In this document: positions 18,193-25,623 of the stretch, in pieces | How the letters are laid out: every line of letters starts with the position of its first letter | Numbering within the stretch: position 1 is the first letter of the stretch | Source: Deltaproteobacteria bacterium | GTDB taxonomy: Bacteria > Bdellovibrionota_C > UBA2361 > SZUA-149 > JADZAE01 | DNA length: 34,076 nucleotides | Assembly: GCA_020852715.1 (NCBI GenBank) | Contig: JADZAE010000055.1 | Span: 1-34,076 of the forward strand | Direction of reading: 5' to 3' | Made by a program: the position numbers and the translations under genes | The notes under the pieces: model-generated | Seen by the model: only the letters and a program-made list of their open reading frames with translations | What the model was told of the DNA's origin: nothing | The model's database searches: none

Positions 18193-18918
18193 ATGGAAAA
18201 TATAAAAGCACAATTAAAACTACTAAACGGAACAACCCTTGACTGCTACACTAAAGAAAGCAGCACGCCAGACCCAAAAAGAAACGTCATAATCTACATT
18301 GCCCGCATGCCAGACGAGGACCACTACATTATTGAAGACGCTACCTATGGCAATCAAACAACTATTCATAAATCGCTAATCTCAGATAATCACCTCGAGC
18401 TTAAAGAAGGCTACTTCCTCGCCCCGCAAAGCCTCGCCCACACATGGTTTGAAGACTTTCATAAGGCCCGCATAAAAAAACAGCAAAAACAAGAATCGCT
18501 ATTATTCATAAACAACATACTTAACTTCTACGCGCATAAAGATTTAATCTATTCCGATAGCCGCTACTTCTTAATCCCTCTCCCCGACTCCCTAACTTCT
18601 GGCATGGCCTATCTCGGAGAAATCCCCTTGACACTAGGCATGCTCCTAGAGCTATGGGATACAGAACCCGCCACCATTGATAGCCACAGCGACTGCGACG
18701 GCAAAGTCCTGATTATCTACTTTGCCGGCTCGCCTCTATCCGGATCTCATGCCTGGTCTGGCATCTGCTCAAAATGCAACAAACGGATAAAAGGCCACAA
18801 AGAACACTTCCCCTCCCTATGGGTCCCGGTAGGAACATACGCGAAACTATACTCAAATTATCTGCACTATGCCCACGCGACAGTACAAGAACTCGTTGAA
18901 AAATTAGCTAACAATTAA
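18193..18918 (+). CDS. Hypothetical protein with C-terminal zinc-ribbon-like motif
   Basis: The product has 241 residues and I do not recognise it. The N-terminal 70 residues look like a small beta domain (QLKLLNGTTLDCYT, NVIIYIARMP). The middle is a charged helix around KARIKKQQKQES, and the last third holds SHSDCDGKVLIIYFAGSPLS followed by GICSKCNKRIKGH. Several Cys and His residues there could form a zinc site. AAGGAG sits seven bases before the ATG. The gene is followed 13 bases later by another unknown gene on the same strand. The top strand is C-rich and G-poor, unlike the genes left of 17 kb. It looks like mobile accessory cargo. No signal peptide or membrane segment is seen. Confidence 0.75.
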   Translation: MENIKAQLKLLNGTTLDCYTKESSTPDPKRNVIIYIARMPDEDHYIIEDATYGNQTTIHKSLISDNHLELKEGYFLAPQSLAHTWFEDFHKARIKKQQKQESLLFINNILNFYAHKDLIYSDSRYFLIPLPDSLTSGMAYLGEIPLTLGMLLELWDTEPATIDSHSDCDGKVLIIYFAGSPLSGSHAWSGICSKCNKRIKGHKEHFPSLWVPVGTYAKLYSNYLHYAHATVQELVEKLANN

Positions 18919-18931
18919 AAGGAGAAAAAAC

Positions 18932-19405
18932 ATGGACATGAAAAAATACAAAGAAGAACACCCCGAGTTTTACCGCACGCAAATACACGACATCACCCCA
19001 CTTCGCCCCAAAGATCCAGCAACACAAGCACCCATACCAGAAGAGGCACGTCAAAAGTTTGCCAACATACAAATCGACGAAGACACCAAAATATACAGCA
19101 GAAATCTCGTTACCGTAGCCAACTGGCAAGCCCTGCTCGAGCGCTGGTCATGGGAAGGAATAAGCGGCAGCTCGCTAATATTTGCCACCAACGACATCAA
19201 ACACCTCAGCGACGACCAAATCATCGAGCTAGTCGTATCCTCCGGCTTTTGCCTAAACCCCAAAGGCCCAGAAAAAACCCCCGAAGAACAAGCCCTCATC
19301 AAATCCTACATCGAACAAGGCTACCTAAAAGAAAAGAAATACTCCATCACCCTAACCCGACACGAAGACTACATCTTCGCCAACTTTGATTTCATCACCT
19401 CCTGA
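18932..19405 (+). CDS. Hypothetical 157-residue protein
   Basis: The frame starts at an ATG with AAGGAG seven to eight bases ahead; a second ATG two codons on is possible. The product is acidic and soluble. It has a Pro-rich start (LRPKDPATQAPIPEEARQKF), a central WQALLERWSWEGISGSSLIF and an alpha/beta end. I recognise no domain or catalytic motif. The 13-base gap to the upstream gene suggests co-translation, perhaps as a two-component accessory pair such as toxin/antitoxin or effector/immunity, though nothing in the sequence proves that. It is followed by a perfect palindrome at 19419-19443. Confidence 0.7.
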   Translation: MDMKKYKEEHPEFYRTQIHDITPLRPKDPATQAPIPEEARQKFANIQIDEDTKIYSRNLVTVANWQALLERWSWEGISGSSLIFATNDIKHLSDDQIIELVVSSGFCLNPKGPEKTPEEQALIKSYIEQGYLKEKKYSITLTRHEDYIFANFDFITS

Positions 19406-19418
19406 GCATCCCCCGCCG

Positions 19419-19443
19419 AACTGTTCGGAATTTCCGAACAGTT
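19419..19443. repeat. 25-base perfect palindrome
   Basis: AACTGTTCGGAA and TTCCGAACAGTT are separated by one T, 13 bases after the stop of the preceding gene. No T-run follows on either strand, so it is a weak terminator at best. A dyad this regular also suits a protein-binding or recombination site. Confidence 0.6.
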
Positions 19444-19510
19444 AACAAGCACACTACTCCTCAACATCGCTCAAACTTCCCAATCGTTGATTCACCCAAA
19501 GCACTATAGA

Positions 19511-19541
19511 TTCAGTTGTCGCACTTAATGCGACAACTGAA
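19511..19541. repeat. 13-bp stem, 5-base loop palindrome, copy 1
   Basis: TTCAGTTGTCGCA and TGCGACAACTGAA pair perfectly around CTTAA. It lies between convergent genes and is the twin of 19688-19718. Confidence 0.65.
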
Positions 19542-19687
19542 ATTTCCACACGCGAAGCAGGGATATAGCCACTAAACTCGCCAGATATCTAACCCCATCG
19601 CAATCAATGGCTTTAAAACAATATGATTGCCAAGAACAGCTTGGCCACAGCCGAAAATGCTCTCAAGTCAATTCTAAATGCAGCGCG

Positions 19688-19718
19688 TTCAGTTGTTGCA
19701 TTATTTGCAACAACTGAA
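19688..19718. repeat. 13-bp stem, 5-base loop palindrome, copy 2
   Basis: TTCAGTTGTTGCA and TGCAACAACTGAA pair perfectly around TTATT. It has the same length and layout as the copy at 19511, with one C:G pair replaced by T:A on both arms. Confidence 0.65.
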
Positions 19719-19792
19719 TCTATTCAACATACCATCTGTAACTTACCAAGAAGCATCACTCTCTGACGCTGCGTGAGTTTTGGGCCTTCAGA

Positions 19793-20777
19793 TCACCACC
19801 CAACCTGCGCCAGTGGCATTTCCCTTATCACCCGCCCATTATACTGACAGCCGCCCTTAGCGTGCTGAGGATGCATACTATCAATCGTCGGATCATCAAT
19901 ATCAGCATTAAACTGCGGCTTACCCCATTGCTTAAAAAAGAACTTAACCCCACCTTTCTTACACTGCCGATAAATCGAATCGACCCACCTCTTCTCCATC
20001 GGCCGCGCCCCCGGCCCAGACTCGCCACCAACAATCACCCAATCAATATCCTCTAAATACAAACTCTCCACCGGACCAATCAACGGCTCACACGACAAAA
20101 ACTTAACCGCTGCCGGCGTATTAATTAAATCTTTAATCCGATAACTAACCTTCTCCTCCTCCACCGAAACCCCCATCCAAATATTCGCCGACCAACTCAA
20201 TTCACTAGCGACCGCTCTTAACCTTTCCGACCGCTTGGTCAGCACCTGATAAGTATGCCGCGGCGTCTCTTTCATCACACGAAAAACCCGCTTAATATAA
20301 TCAACCGGCACATCCTTATGAAACAGATCACTCATCGAGTTATACCGTACGGAAAATTTAAGCTGAACGGTGTTTACGTAGGTAATGACTATTTTCCGTA
20401 CGGTATAAAGGAAAGCAGGGATGCTTTCGCGGGAGCGAAATCCCGATTCGCTCCCGTAAATGCCCATAAACAAAAATATACCATTCAGTTAGAATAATTA
20501 GTAGGAAGCCGAAGGCTTCTCCTCTCTGTAGTTAATTTACTTTTTCTGAATGGTATAACAAATACAGTCCGCGGACTACGCCACCCATACGGCACCTCTA
20601 AGACCCCCGGCGCTAACCTCAGCTTAAACCCATCCCGGTACTGCCCACCCCCATCGCCTGCAACCGCCTCGCCATCCGCTCCGCATAACAAAACTTACAC
20701 CCCGCCGACACCTTACTGCACCCCGTCACCGGATTCCACGTCACCTCAGTCCACTCAATCGACGACACCTTTGCCAT
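19793..20777 (-). pseudogene. DUF5131 (phage Gp37/Gp68-like) gene split by a mobile element
   Basis: The true start is the ATG at 20777, with AGAGGA just ahead. It reads [20 protein letters not shown] and then the three-Cys motif C-x6-C-x2-C ([11 protein letters not shown]) typical of the family and suggestive of an iron-sulfur, radical-SAM-like site. A one-base loss near 20645 shifts the frame. It resumes as [20 protein letters not shown] and SPRTVFV, and is then cut by the 213-base element at 20343-20555. Past the element it continues SMSDLFHKDVPVDYIKRVF, VLTKRSERL, KFLSCEPLIGP and VIVGGESGPGARPM to the stop. Removing the element and one TA gives GTT AAC, restoring the family phrase FVNSMSDLFH. 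Proteins of this group sit in phage and defence contexts; their reaction is not settled. This copy is inactive. Confidence 0.85.
20343..20555. mobile_element. MITE-like element, copy A, with TA target duplication
   Basis: The element is 213 bases flanked by TA on both sides (20341-20342, 20556-20557). The end sequences TACCGTACGGAAAA and, reversed, TACCATTCAGAAAA agree at 11 of 14 places. It is built of hairpins in series: TACCGTACGGAAAAT with its mirror (20343-20357, 20391-20405), AAAGCA/TGCTTT, CGGGAGCGAA/TTCGCTCCCG (20430-20439, 20447-20456) and TACCATTCAG/CTGAATGGTA (20479-20488, 20546-20555) around GGAAGCCGAAGGCTTC. There is no transposase. A TA duplication is typical of IS630/mariner-type mobilisation. 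Confidence 0.85.
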
Positions 20778-20779
20778 AT

Positions 20780-20935
20780 TTATCCTCTTGCAATAAACTC
20801 AATAAACTTAAGTTTTTCTACCTTTCCAAACGTCCCTTTCCTTCTTTTATTATCTAAGCTTTCAAACTGCACAAGCTTTTCCTCTTCTAAGAATTCTAAA
20901 GCAACAAAGCTCTCTAATTGCCCAGAATATAAAAA
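20780..20935 (-). pseudogene. C-terminal remnant of an unknown gene before DUF5131
   Basis: A frame of about 50 codons without a start codon reads FLYSGQLESFVALEFLEEE and later [14 protein letters not shown]. Its stop falls two bases before the DUF5131 ATG, which is operon-like spacing. Upstream it closes at a TAA. The codon pattern looks coding, so it is probably the tail of a deleted upstream partner. TcmP (three-Cys-motif partner) genes are usual neighbours of this family, but I cannot show that this is one. Confidence 0.4.
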
Positions 20936-21051
20936 TTACTGTAGACGAAGCATTCTATTATTGTATAGACTTAGTTTGATAATATTAGTGAATCAAACTA
21001 ATAAAATCACGGGATCGACGTAGAAGTTAAAGATATGACTTAATAACAAAT

Positions 21052-22500
21052 ATGAATCCTAATATAATACTAAAACGATTATTAACTCTCGCCCATGAAA
21101 ATGAGTGGGTTGAGTGGAAAGTGAACAATAGCCCCCCGCAAGAAATTGGGGAATATCTCTCCGCTTTGGCCAACTCAGCAGCTCTTCACTCCAAAGAAGC
21201 CGGTTATATTGTTTGGGGGATTCACGATCAGACTCGTGAAGTTATTGGAACAACATTCAAGCCACATCAAGAAAAGGTTGGAAATGAAGAACTTGAAAAC
21301 TGGTTAATAACTCAACTCATGCCGCAAGTTCATTTCTCAATTTATGAATGCACATTTAACGATAAAAACATAGTCATATTCGAAGTTCTTCCAGCGTCGC
21401 ATGTCCCTATTCGTTTTAAAGATATGGAATATATTAGAGTAGGTAGTTATAAAAAGAAACTCAAAGACCATCCGGAAAAGGAGCGGGAGTTATGGAACCT
21501 ATTTTCCCACATTTCATTTGAAACAGGGATAGCCCGAAGCCACGTTACCGCCGATGATGTTCTTTCACTTATTGATTATGCGGGGTATTTTGATATCACA
21601 AAACAAACCTTTCCAGATGGTCGAACAGCAATACTTGATCGTTTGACCAGTGAAAATTTAATTGTAAAGCATAGTCCAGACAGCTTTGATATTACAAACC
21701 TTGGAGCTCTTCTTTTTGCAAAGGATTTGCAAAAATTTGATCGCCTAGCTCGAAAAGCTCTTCGTGTGGTTATTTATAAAAGCGACAATCGAGTCAATAC
21801 CGTACGCGAACAAATGGGCACAAAAGGATACGCACTAGGGTATGAAGGCGCTATGCAGTTTATTAATTCCCAGCTTCCCCAGAATGAGCATATTGGACAA
21901 GCATTAAGACGAGAAGTGCGTGATTATCCGGAAATAGCCATTCGTGAGCTAGTCACCAATGCACTTATTCATCAAGATTTTAACATGACAGGCACTGGAC
22001 CAATGGTGGAAATATTTTCTGATCGCATAGAAATTACCAACCCCGGCGAACCGCTGGTTGATACCATGCGATTCCTAGATAACCCACCCCGATCACGTAA
22101 TGAAGCCTTAGCAAAATTTATGCGACGACTTAATATATGCGAAGAGCGAGGTAGTGGCATTGATAAGGTTTTTGAAGCTGTAGAATTATTCCAGCTCCCA
22201 GCTCCTGATTTCCAAGAAATTGGCGAACATTTACGTGTAGTATTATTTGCCCCAAAGACATTTCGTGAAATGGATAAGAGTGATCGAGTCCGTGCCTGTT
22301 ATCAGCACACTGCTTTGCAGTGGGTATCGAATAACCAGATGAGCAATACCTCGCTACGTAAACGCTTTGGCATTAGCGACGAGAACGCGTCTCAAGCATC
22401 ACGAATAATCAAAGAAACGACAGAAGCTAAGTTAATTAAAGAATATGACCCAGATAGCAAGTCACGTAAACACGCGCGTTATGTGCCATTTTGGGCATAA
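21052..22500 (+). CDS. AlbA_2 / RecG-like HATPase regulator
   Basis: This 482-residue protein opens with an AlbA_2 (Schlafen-type, AAA_4) domain: EWVEWKVNNSPPQEIGEYLS and GYIVWGIHD, about residues 14-135. The middle carries helix-turn-helix-like material. The C-terminal HATPase_c_4 domain has AIRELVTNALIHQDF (about 296-310), VEIFSDRIEITNPGEP and RGSGIDKVF (about 366-374). The last 80 residues resemble another winged helix. Such proteins are often misnamed RecG-like helicases; they act as DNA-binding regulators or defence-associated factors. It has no strong Shine-Dalgarno sequence, and base use is balanced (C about equal to G), unlike the genes on both sides. It stands alone on the plus strand, convergent with the next gene. 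Confidence 0.8.
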   Translation: MNPNIILKRLLTLAHENEWVEWKVNNSPPQEIGEYLSALANSAALHSKEAGYIVWGIHDQTREVIGTTFKPHQEKVGNEELENWLITQLMPQVHFSIYECTFNDKNIVIFEVLPASHVPIRFKDMEYIRVGSYKKKLKDHPEKERELWNLFSHISFETGIARSHVTADDVLSLIDYAGYFDITKQTFPDGRTAILDRLTSENLIVKHSPDSFDITNLGALLFAKDLQKFDRLARKALRVVIYKSDNRVNTVREQMGTKGYALGYEGAMQFINSQLPQNEHIGQALRREVRDYPEIAIRELVTNALIHQDFNMTGTGPMVEIFSDRIEITNPGEPLVDTMRFLDNPPRSRNEALAKFMRRLNICEERGSGIDKVFEAVELFQLPAPDFQEIGEHLRVVLFAPKTFREMDKSDRVRACYQHTALQWVSNNQMSNTSLRKRFGISDENASQASRIIKETTEAKLIKEYDPDSKSRKHARYVPFWA

Positions 22501-22663
22501 ATCTTATTTGCTGGTTATTTGACTAAGCAGACCTAGATTATACTCCCAAATTACGGGTTATTTATTTAACTTACTTATATTATTGATTATTATTTACTTA
22601 TCACTGAGCCGCCTTATTTGCTTAAAGAACTCCAACTGGCCAATGTCAGCACCATTTAGTTTC

Positions 22664-22692
22664 CAAAAAAAGGGAGGGCTTTCGCCCTCCCC
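22664..22692 (-). terminator. Intrinsic terminator of the cyclotransferase-like gene
   Basis: On the minus strand GGGAGGGC, the loop GAAA and GCCCTCCC are followed by seven T. It lies 34 bases after the stop of the gene at 22726. The plus-strand reading lacks a T-run, so it serves the minus strand. Confidence 0.9.
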
Positions 22693-22725
22693 CAAAACAA
22701 TAAAGATAATATGAAACAAATCACT

Positions 22726-23862
22726 CTACGAAATTACCACAGTCCATTTCCCCGAACTCTGCGCCAATTTTCTCTCTGAAATTAATCCACACTCAAGCGC
22801 CTCAGCAAAACTCATCCCCTCCGGAATATCCCCGATATCGCCATAACCATAAAACTTTTCCGGATCCACTGGCCCAATGCCCTGCGCATGCTCATCAGCA
22901 ATCACTGCCAACACCTTCTTCCGACTACCCCGAAATTCTCGCCAGCATTTTTCCTTAAGCTCCCTAAGACCAGAAACATCCCCATTATAAACATACACCC
23001 ATGCAAAGCGCGTACGTCCATCACACATCCCCACCTCAATCACAGTCCGATTGTAGAAATTCCGGCTCAAATCCTTGTACCCATCAAACTTCTCAATCTC
23101 ATCTAACCGCGCAACCGGCATATCACCAGCGCCATAAAGCAAAAACTCACCCTGCACCAACCGCGTCCTATCCTCATAGTCTAACACCATAGCCGGATAA
23201 CCATCCTCATCCCCACACAAATATAACCGCCCAAACGATTCTGCCAACAGCGCACACTTCAGTCTCTCTGGACATACGCACCCATGGCGCAACTCTCCCC
23301 TCATTAGCGTCCCATAAACAAACAAACTATCCAGCATGCCACGATTCGCCACATTGTTCGCCGCAGCGCTTAACTGCCCAAGCGGAATACCAAATCTCTC
23401 ATACCCCGCCTGCACAATCTTTAAGTATTCCTCAGAAGGCTCAACAAAACTCTCCCGCCTGTCCTCGCGAACACAATAAGTTAAAGCCTCAATAAAATTA
23501 CCGTCACCATCAATTACCTTCACCTTCTTTCGCCGATAACAGCCACTACTCACCCCTTCTTTCTCATCCAGCGCCGCAAGTGCCTTATCGCTCGCCGCAA
23601 ACAAAGCACCGCGCACAATAGCCCCCTTCTTCTCCCTAACATCTAAAACCCCGCCTTTACGCGTTTCCGACCACCTCGTAAAAGCCAACTCGTGATCCGG
23701 CAAAATAACATTCTTTACAAAATTAAAACCGCCAAGCACTTCCTCCTTTCTATAATCTCTATAATCCCGTTTAGTCAGCCACTTGTCAAAATCATTAAGA
23801 TTCAAGTTTGAACCATAGACAAAACACAAAGTTTTATTTTCAAAAGTTTTATGAGTATTCAT
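22726..23862 (-). CDS. Tandem gamma-glutamylcyclotransferase-fold protein
   Basis: I start it at the ATG at 23862 (MNTHKTFENKTLCFVYGSNL), which has AGGA about nine bases ahead; the longer frame to 23940 has no such site. The product has 378 residues with two GGCT-like (AIG2) domains. The first begins CFVYGSNLN and includes VRGALFAASDKALAALDEKEGV, with Glu in the usual catalytic place. The second begins LFVYGTLMRGE and includes GEFLLYGAGDMPVARLDEIEKF. Single-domain relatives release 5-oxoproline from gamma-glutamyl amines or reverse other side-chain conjugates. A fused pair is less usual, and the first domain is close to the YGSN type and the second to the YGT type. It has its own terminator. 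The coding strand is G-rich, matching the strand bias of the region. Confidence 0.8.
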   Translation of the reverse strand: MNTHKTFENKTLCFVYGSNLNLNDFDKWLTKRDYRDYRKEEVLGGFNFVKNVILPDHELAFTRWSETRKGGVLDVREKKGAIVRGALFAASDKALAALDEKEGVSSGCYRRKKVKVIDGDGNFIEALTYCVREDRRESFVEPSEEYLKIVQAGYERFGIPLGQLSAAANNVANRGMLDSLFVYGTLMRGELRHGCVCPERLKCALLAESFGRLYLCGDEDGYPAMVLDYEDRTRLVQGEFLLYGAGDMPVARLDEIEKFDGYKDLSRNFYNRTVIEVGMCDGRTRFAWVYVYNGDVSGLRELKEKCWREFRGSRKKVLAVIADEHAQGIGPVDPEKFYGYGDIGDIPEGMSFAEALECGLISERKLAQSSGKWTVVIS

Positions 23863-23996
23863 GATCGTTATTCCTATTATCAAATTTACAGTCAATAAAT
23901 TGAACGAAACACTCGTCCCGTCCAGAGCCCCTAATGACATAGGCCAATCATTAAAATCACATTACATTTTTCAGCTTCTTTTATGTATATTATTAG

Positions 23997-24923
23997 CTAG
24001 TTGCGACTCGGTGGAAGATTAATTAACCCTACTATTTTTACATTCGGATGAAATCTAAATCCCTCGTCAGTCGAAAGAATATCTGTATTTGCTGCCTCAA
24101 TGCTATACGTAGCTTTCAATTCCTCTCGCAAACGTAGCATTGACTGACTATCTGCCCCGGGGCACACAGTCACATCATTTCTTACCGCACTAAGCACATC
24201 AGCTCGATTACTCCATTGGTATTGCAAAATGCTCCCCAGTAATTCAGCTAAACCTTTTGAGAGCCGAAGCTCACTCAATCCCACCAATACTTTATTATTA
24301 GTCGAATGTATAAACAACTTCGCTCGCCTATCTCGTCTTTGTAACGCTCGCGCCTCCGCCAACGCTAATTTCCAAGGCAACAAAAGCGGAACCCCAGCAC
24401 CGTGACTAGTCACCACAATCCATGACTTCGTCCCCAAAAACAAATTCTCAACAGGCGCAAATGTATTAAAATTAGCAGTATCAAAATCTTCACAAACCAA
24501 AGCTAAAAGCTCCAGCATATTAAACTCAGAGCTATTTAACCGATCAAAGCTCTTATCCACCACCACAGCATCCGCACTACGCACCCTCTCCCCCGCTACC
24601 TTCAAAGCTTCCTTAAACGCCTCACCCTTAGCCCCATCGCGCCTCAGCACTAAAGCCGCCTTATATAAAAATGGCAAAGCACCCAAATCCTCAAACTCAC
24701 AAGCCTTATCAAACAATAAAATTGCCCGCTCAACATCCCCCAGCCGCGCACAGCAATGCGCCAACCTATACGCTGCTACAGCTCGCCAAATCTCACGAAC
24801 ATCCTCCTCTAACTCACCAACCCTCTTATACGCCTCCTCAAAACACTTTTTAGCCGACACCCAATCATGAATCTGCTTCTCCTCCTGCCCAACCAAAATA
24901 AGTTTTCGAACATCATCGCTCAT
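23997..24923 (-). CDS. TPR-like protein with unknown C-terminal domain
   Basis: The product has 308 residues. The first 120 form TPR-like helices (DWVSAKKCFEEAYKRVG, AAYRLAHCCARLGDVERAI, FLYKAALVLRRDGAK). The rest is an alpha/beta domain that I do not recognise (SWIVVTSHGAGVPLLLPW, KLFIHSTNNKVLVGLSELRL, DILSTDEGFRFHPNVKIVGL). There is no signal peptide or membrane segment. GGGAG stands about 11 bases before the ATG. It precedes the cyclotransferase-like gene on the same strand with a gap of 134 bases, so the two may share a transcript. The strong C-over-G top strand here is the most extreme in the window. Confidence 0.7.
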   Translation of the reverse strand: MSDDVRKLILVGQEEKQIHDWVSAKKCFEEAYKRVGELEEDVREIWRAVAAYRLAHCCARLGDVERAILLFDKACEFEDLGALPFLYKAALVLRRDGAKGEAFKEALKVAGERVRSADAVVVDKSFDRLNSSEFNMLELLALVCEDFDTANFNTFAPVENLFLGTKSWIVVTSHGAGVPLLLPWKLALAEARALQRRDRRAKLFIHSTNNKVLVGLSELRLSKGLAELLGSILQYQWSNRADVLSAVRNDVTVCPGADSQSMLRLREELKATYSIEAANTDILSTDEGFRFHPNVKIVGLINLPPSRN

Positions 24924-25424
24924 TGCTCATAACTCCCACTCGCTATTAAATAGTTAACCAATGTAAGCCTTCACGGAATACCCCACGATAAAATTAGCGT
25001 GCTACCTTATAGCCTGCCCCACTATCTTTACTTTAGAAATAACATGAATCGCAACCAGTCGATTAATACCCAATACTTACACAAGCCCCCGCTAAACAGC
25101 TACCTCAGCCGCATCTCCAAATGCATTACCTGATAACCATTTAGATTATTTCATCAGCAGTATTCGCTCTTACTTAAGCCATTCTGCTCGTTGCGGTTAA
25201 GCCTTTGCGGGATATCTCTTCTTGCTTTTTATTACTCACCTTGCCTCCGATCTTTAGCGCCTCGGGGTTATCCCTCGGCTTTGCGGAAGCGCTTTTGGCA
25301 TCGATTTAGTTCGTCTTCAACATGTAATTAGGCGGACAGTTACAACCAATTTCTTGCTATTACTCAAAAATAACTACTACTCCATTATTAGGCGATATCC
25401 CGCCTCCCGTCCTAACGTGACGTT
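24924..25424. other. Gap between the TPR gene and the defence operon
   Basis: No intact gene is seen. On the minus strand an open stretch at 25173-25305 without a start codon reads DAKSASAKPRDNPEALKIGG and then KQEEISRKGLTATSRMA. Its last part faintly recalls the tails of BRO/DinD-type phage antirepressors and could be a fragment. The rest looks like worn DNA. It also holds the promoter region of the TPR gene, with no clear boxes. Confidence 0.35.
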
Positions 25425-25619
25425 TCACTCCTTCGCTGTTTTTGTTATTGGCCGGATAGGAGGATGATGTTTCTCGTGCTTAGAATAAGCATTGCTACTA
25501 AAAGTCCGATCAAGACATTTCAATAAATCAATATTGTTCTCATCCTGCTTACGCCTTTCCTCCCAAAAATCTTTGATAATATTGGCCGTTTGATCTTGAT
25601 TGTTTATCATTTTATGCAC
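25425..25619 (-). CDS. 64-residue hypothetical at operon end
   Basis: The frame starts at GTG 25619 or ATG 25610 (MINNQDQTANIIKDF), only a few bases after the protease stop, so it would be translated by coupling. The product is charged, with HEKHHPPIRPITKTAKE at the end, and matches nothing I know. There is no separate Shine-Dalgarno sequence. It could be a small operon component or chance. Confidence 0.4.
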   Translation of the reverse strand: MHKMINNQDQTANIIKDFWEERRKQDENNIDLLKCLDRTFSSNAYSKHEKHHPPIRPITKTAKE

Positions 25620-25623
25620 ACTA

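Noticed and set aside
19419..19718. CRISPR array
   Set aside because: The three units have different lengths, unequal spacing and are palindromes, with no cas genes in the window.
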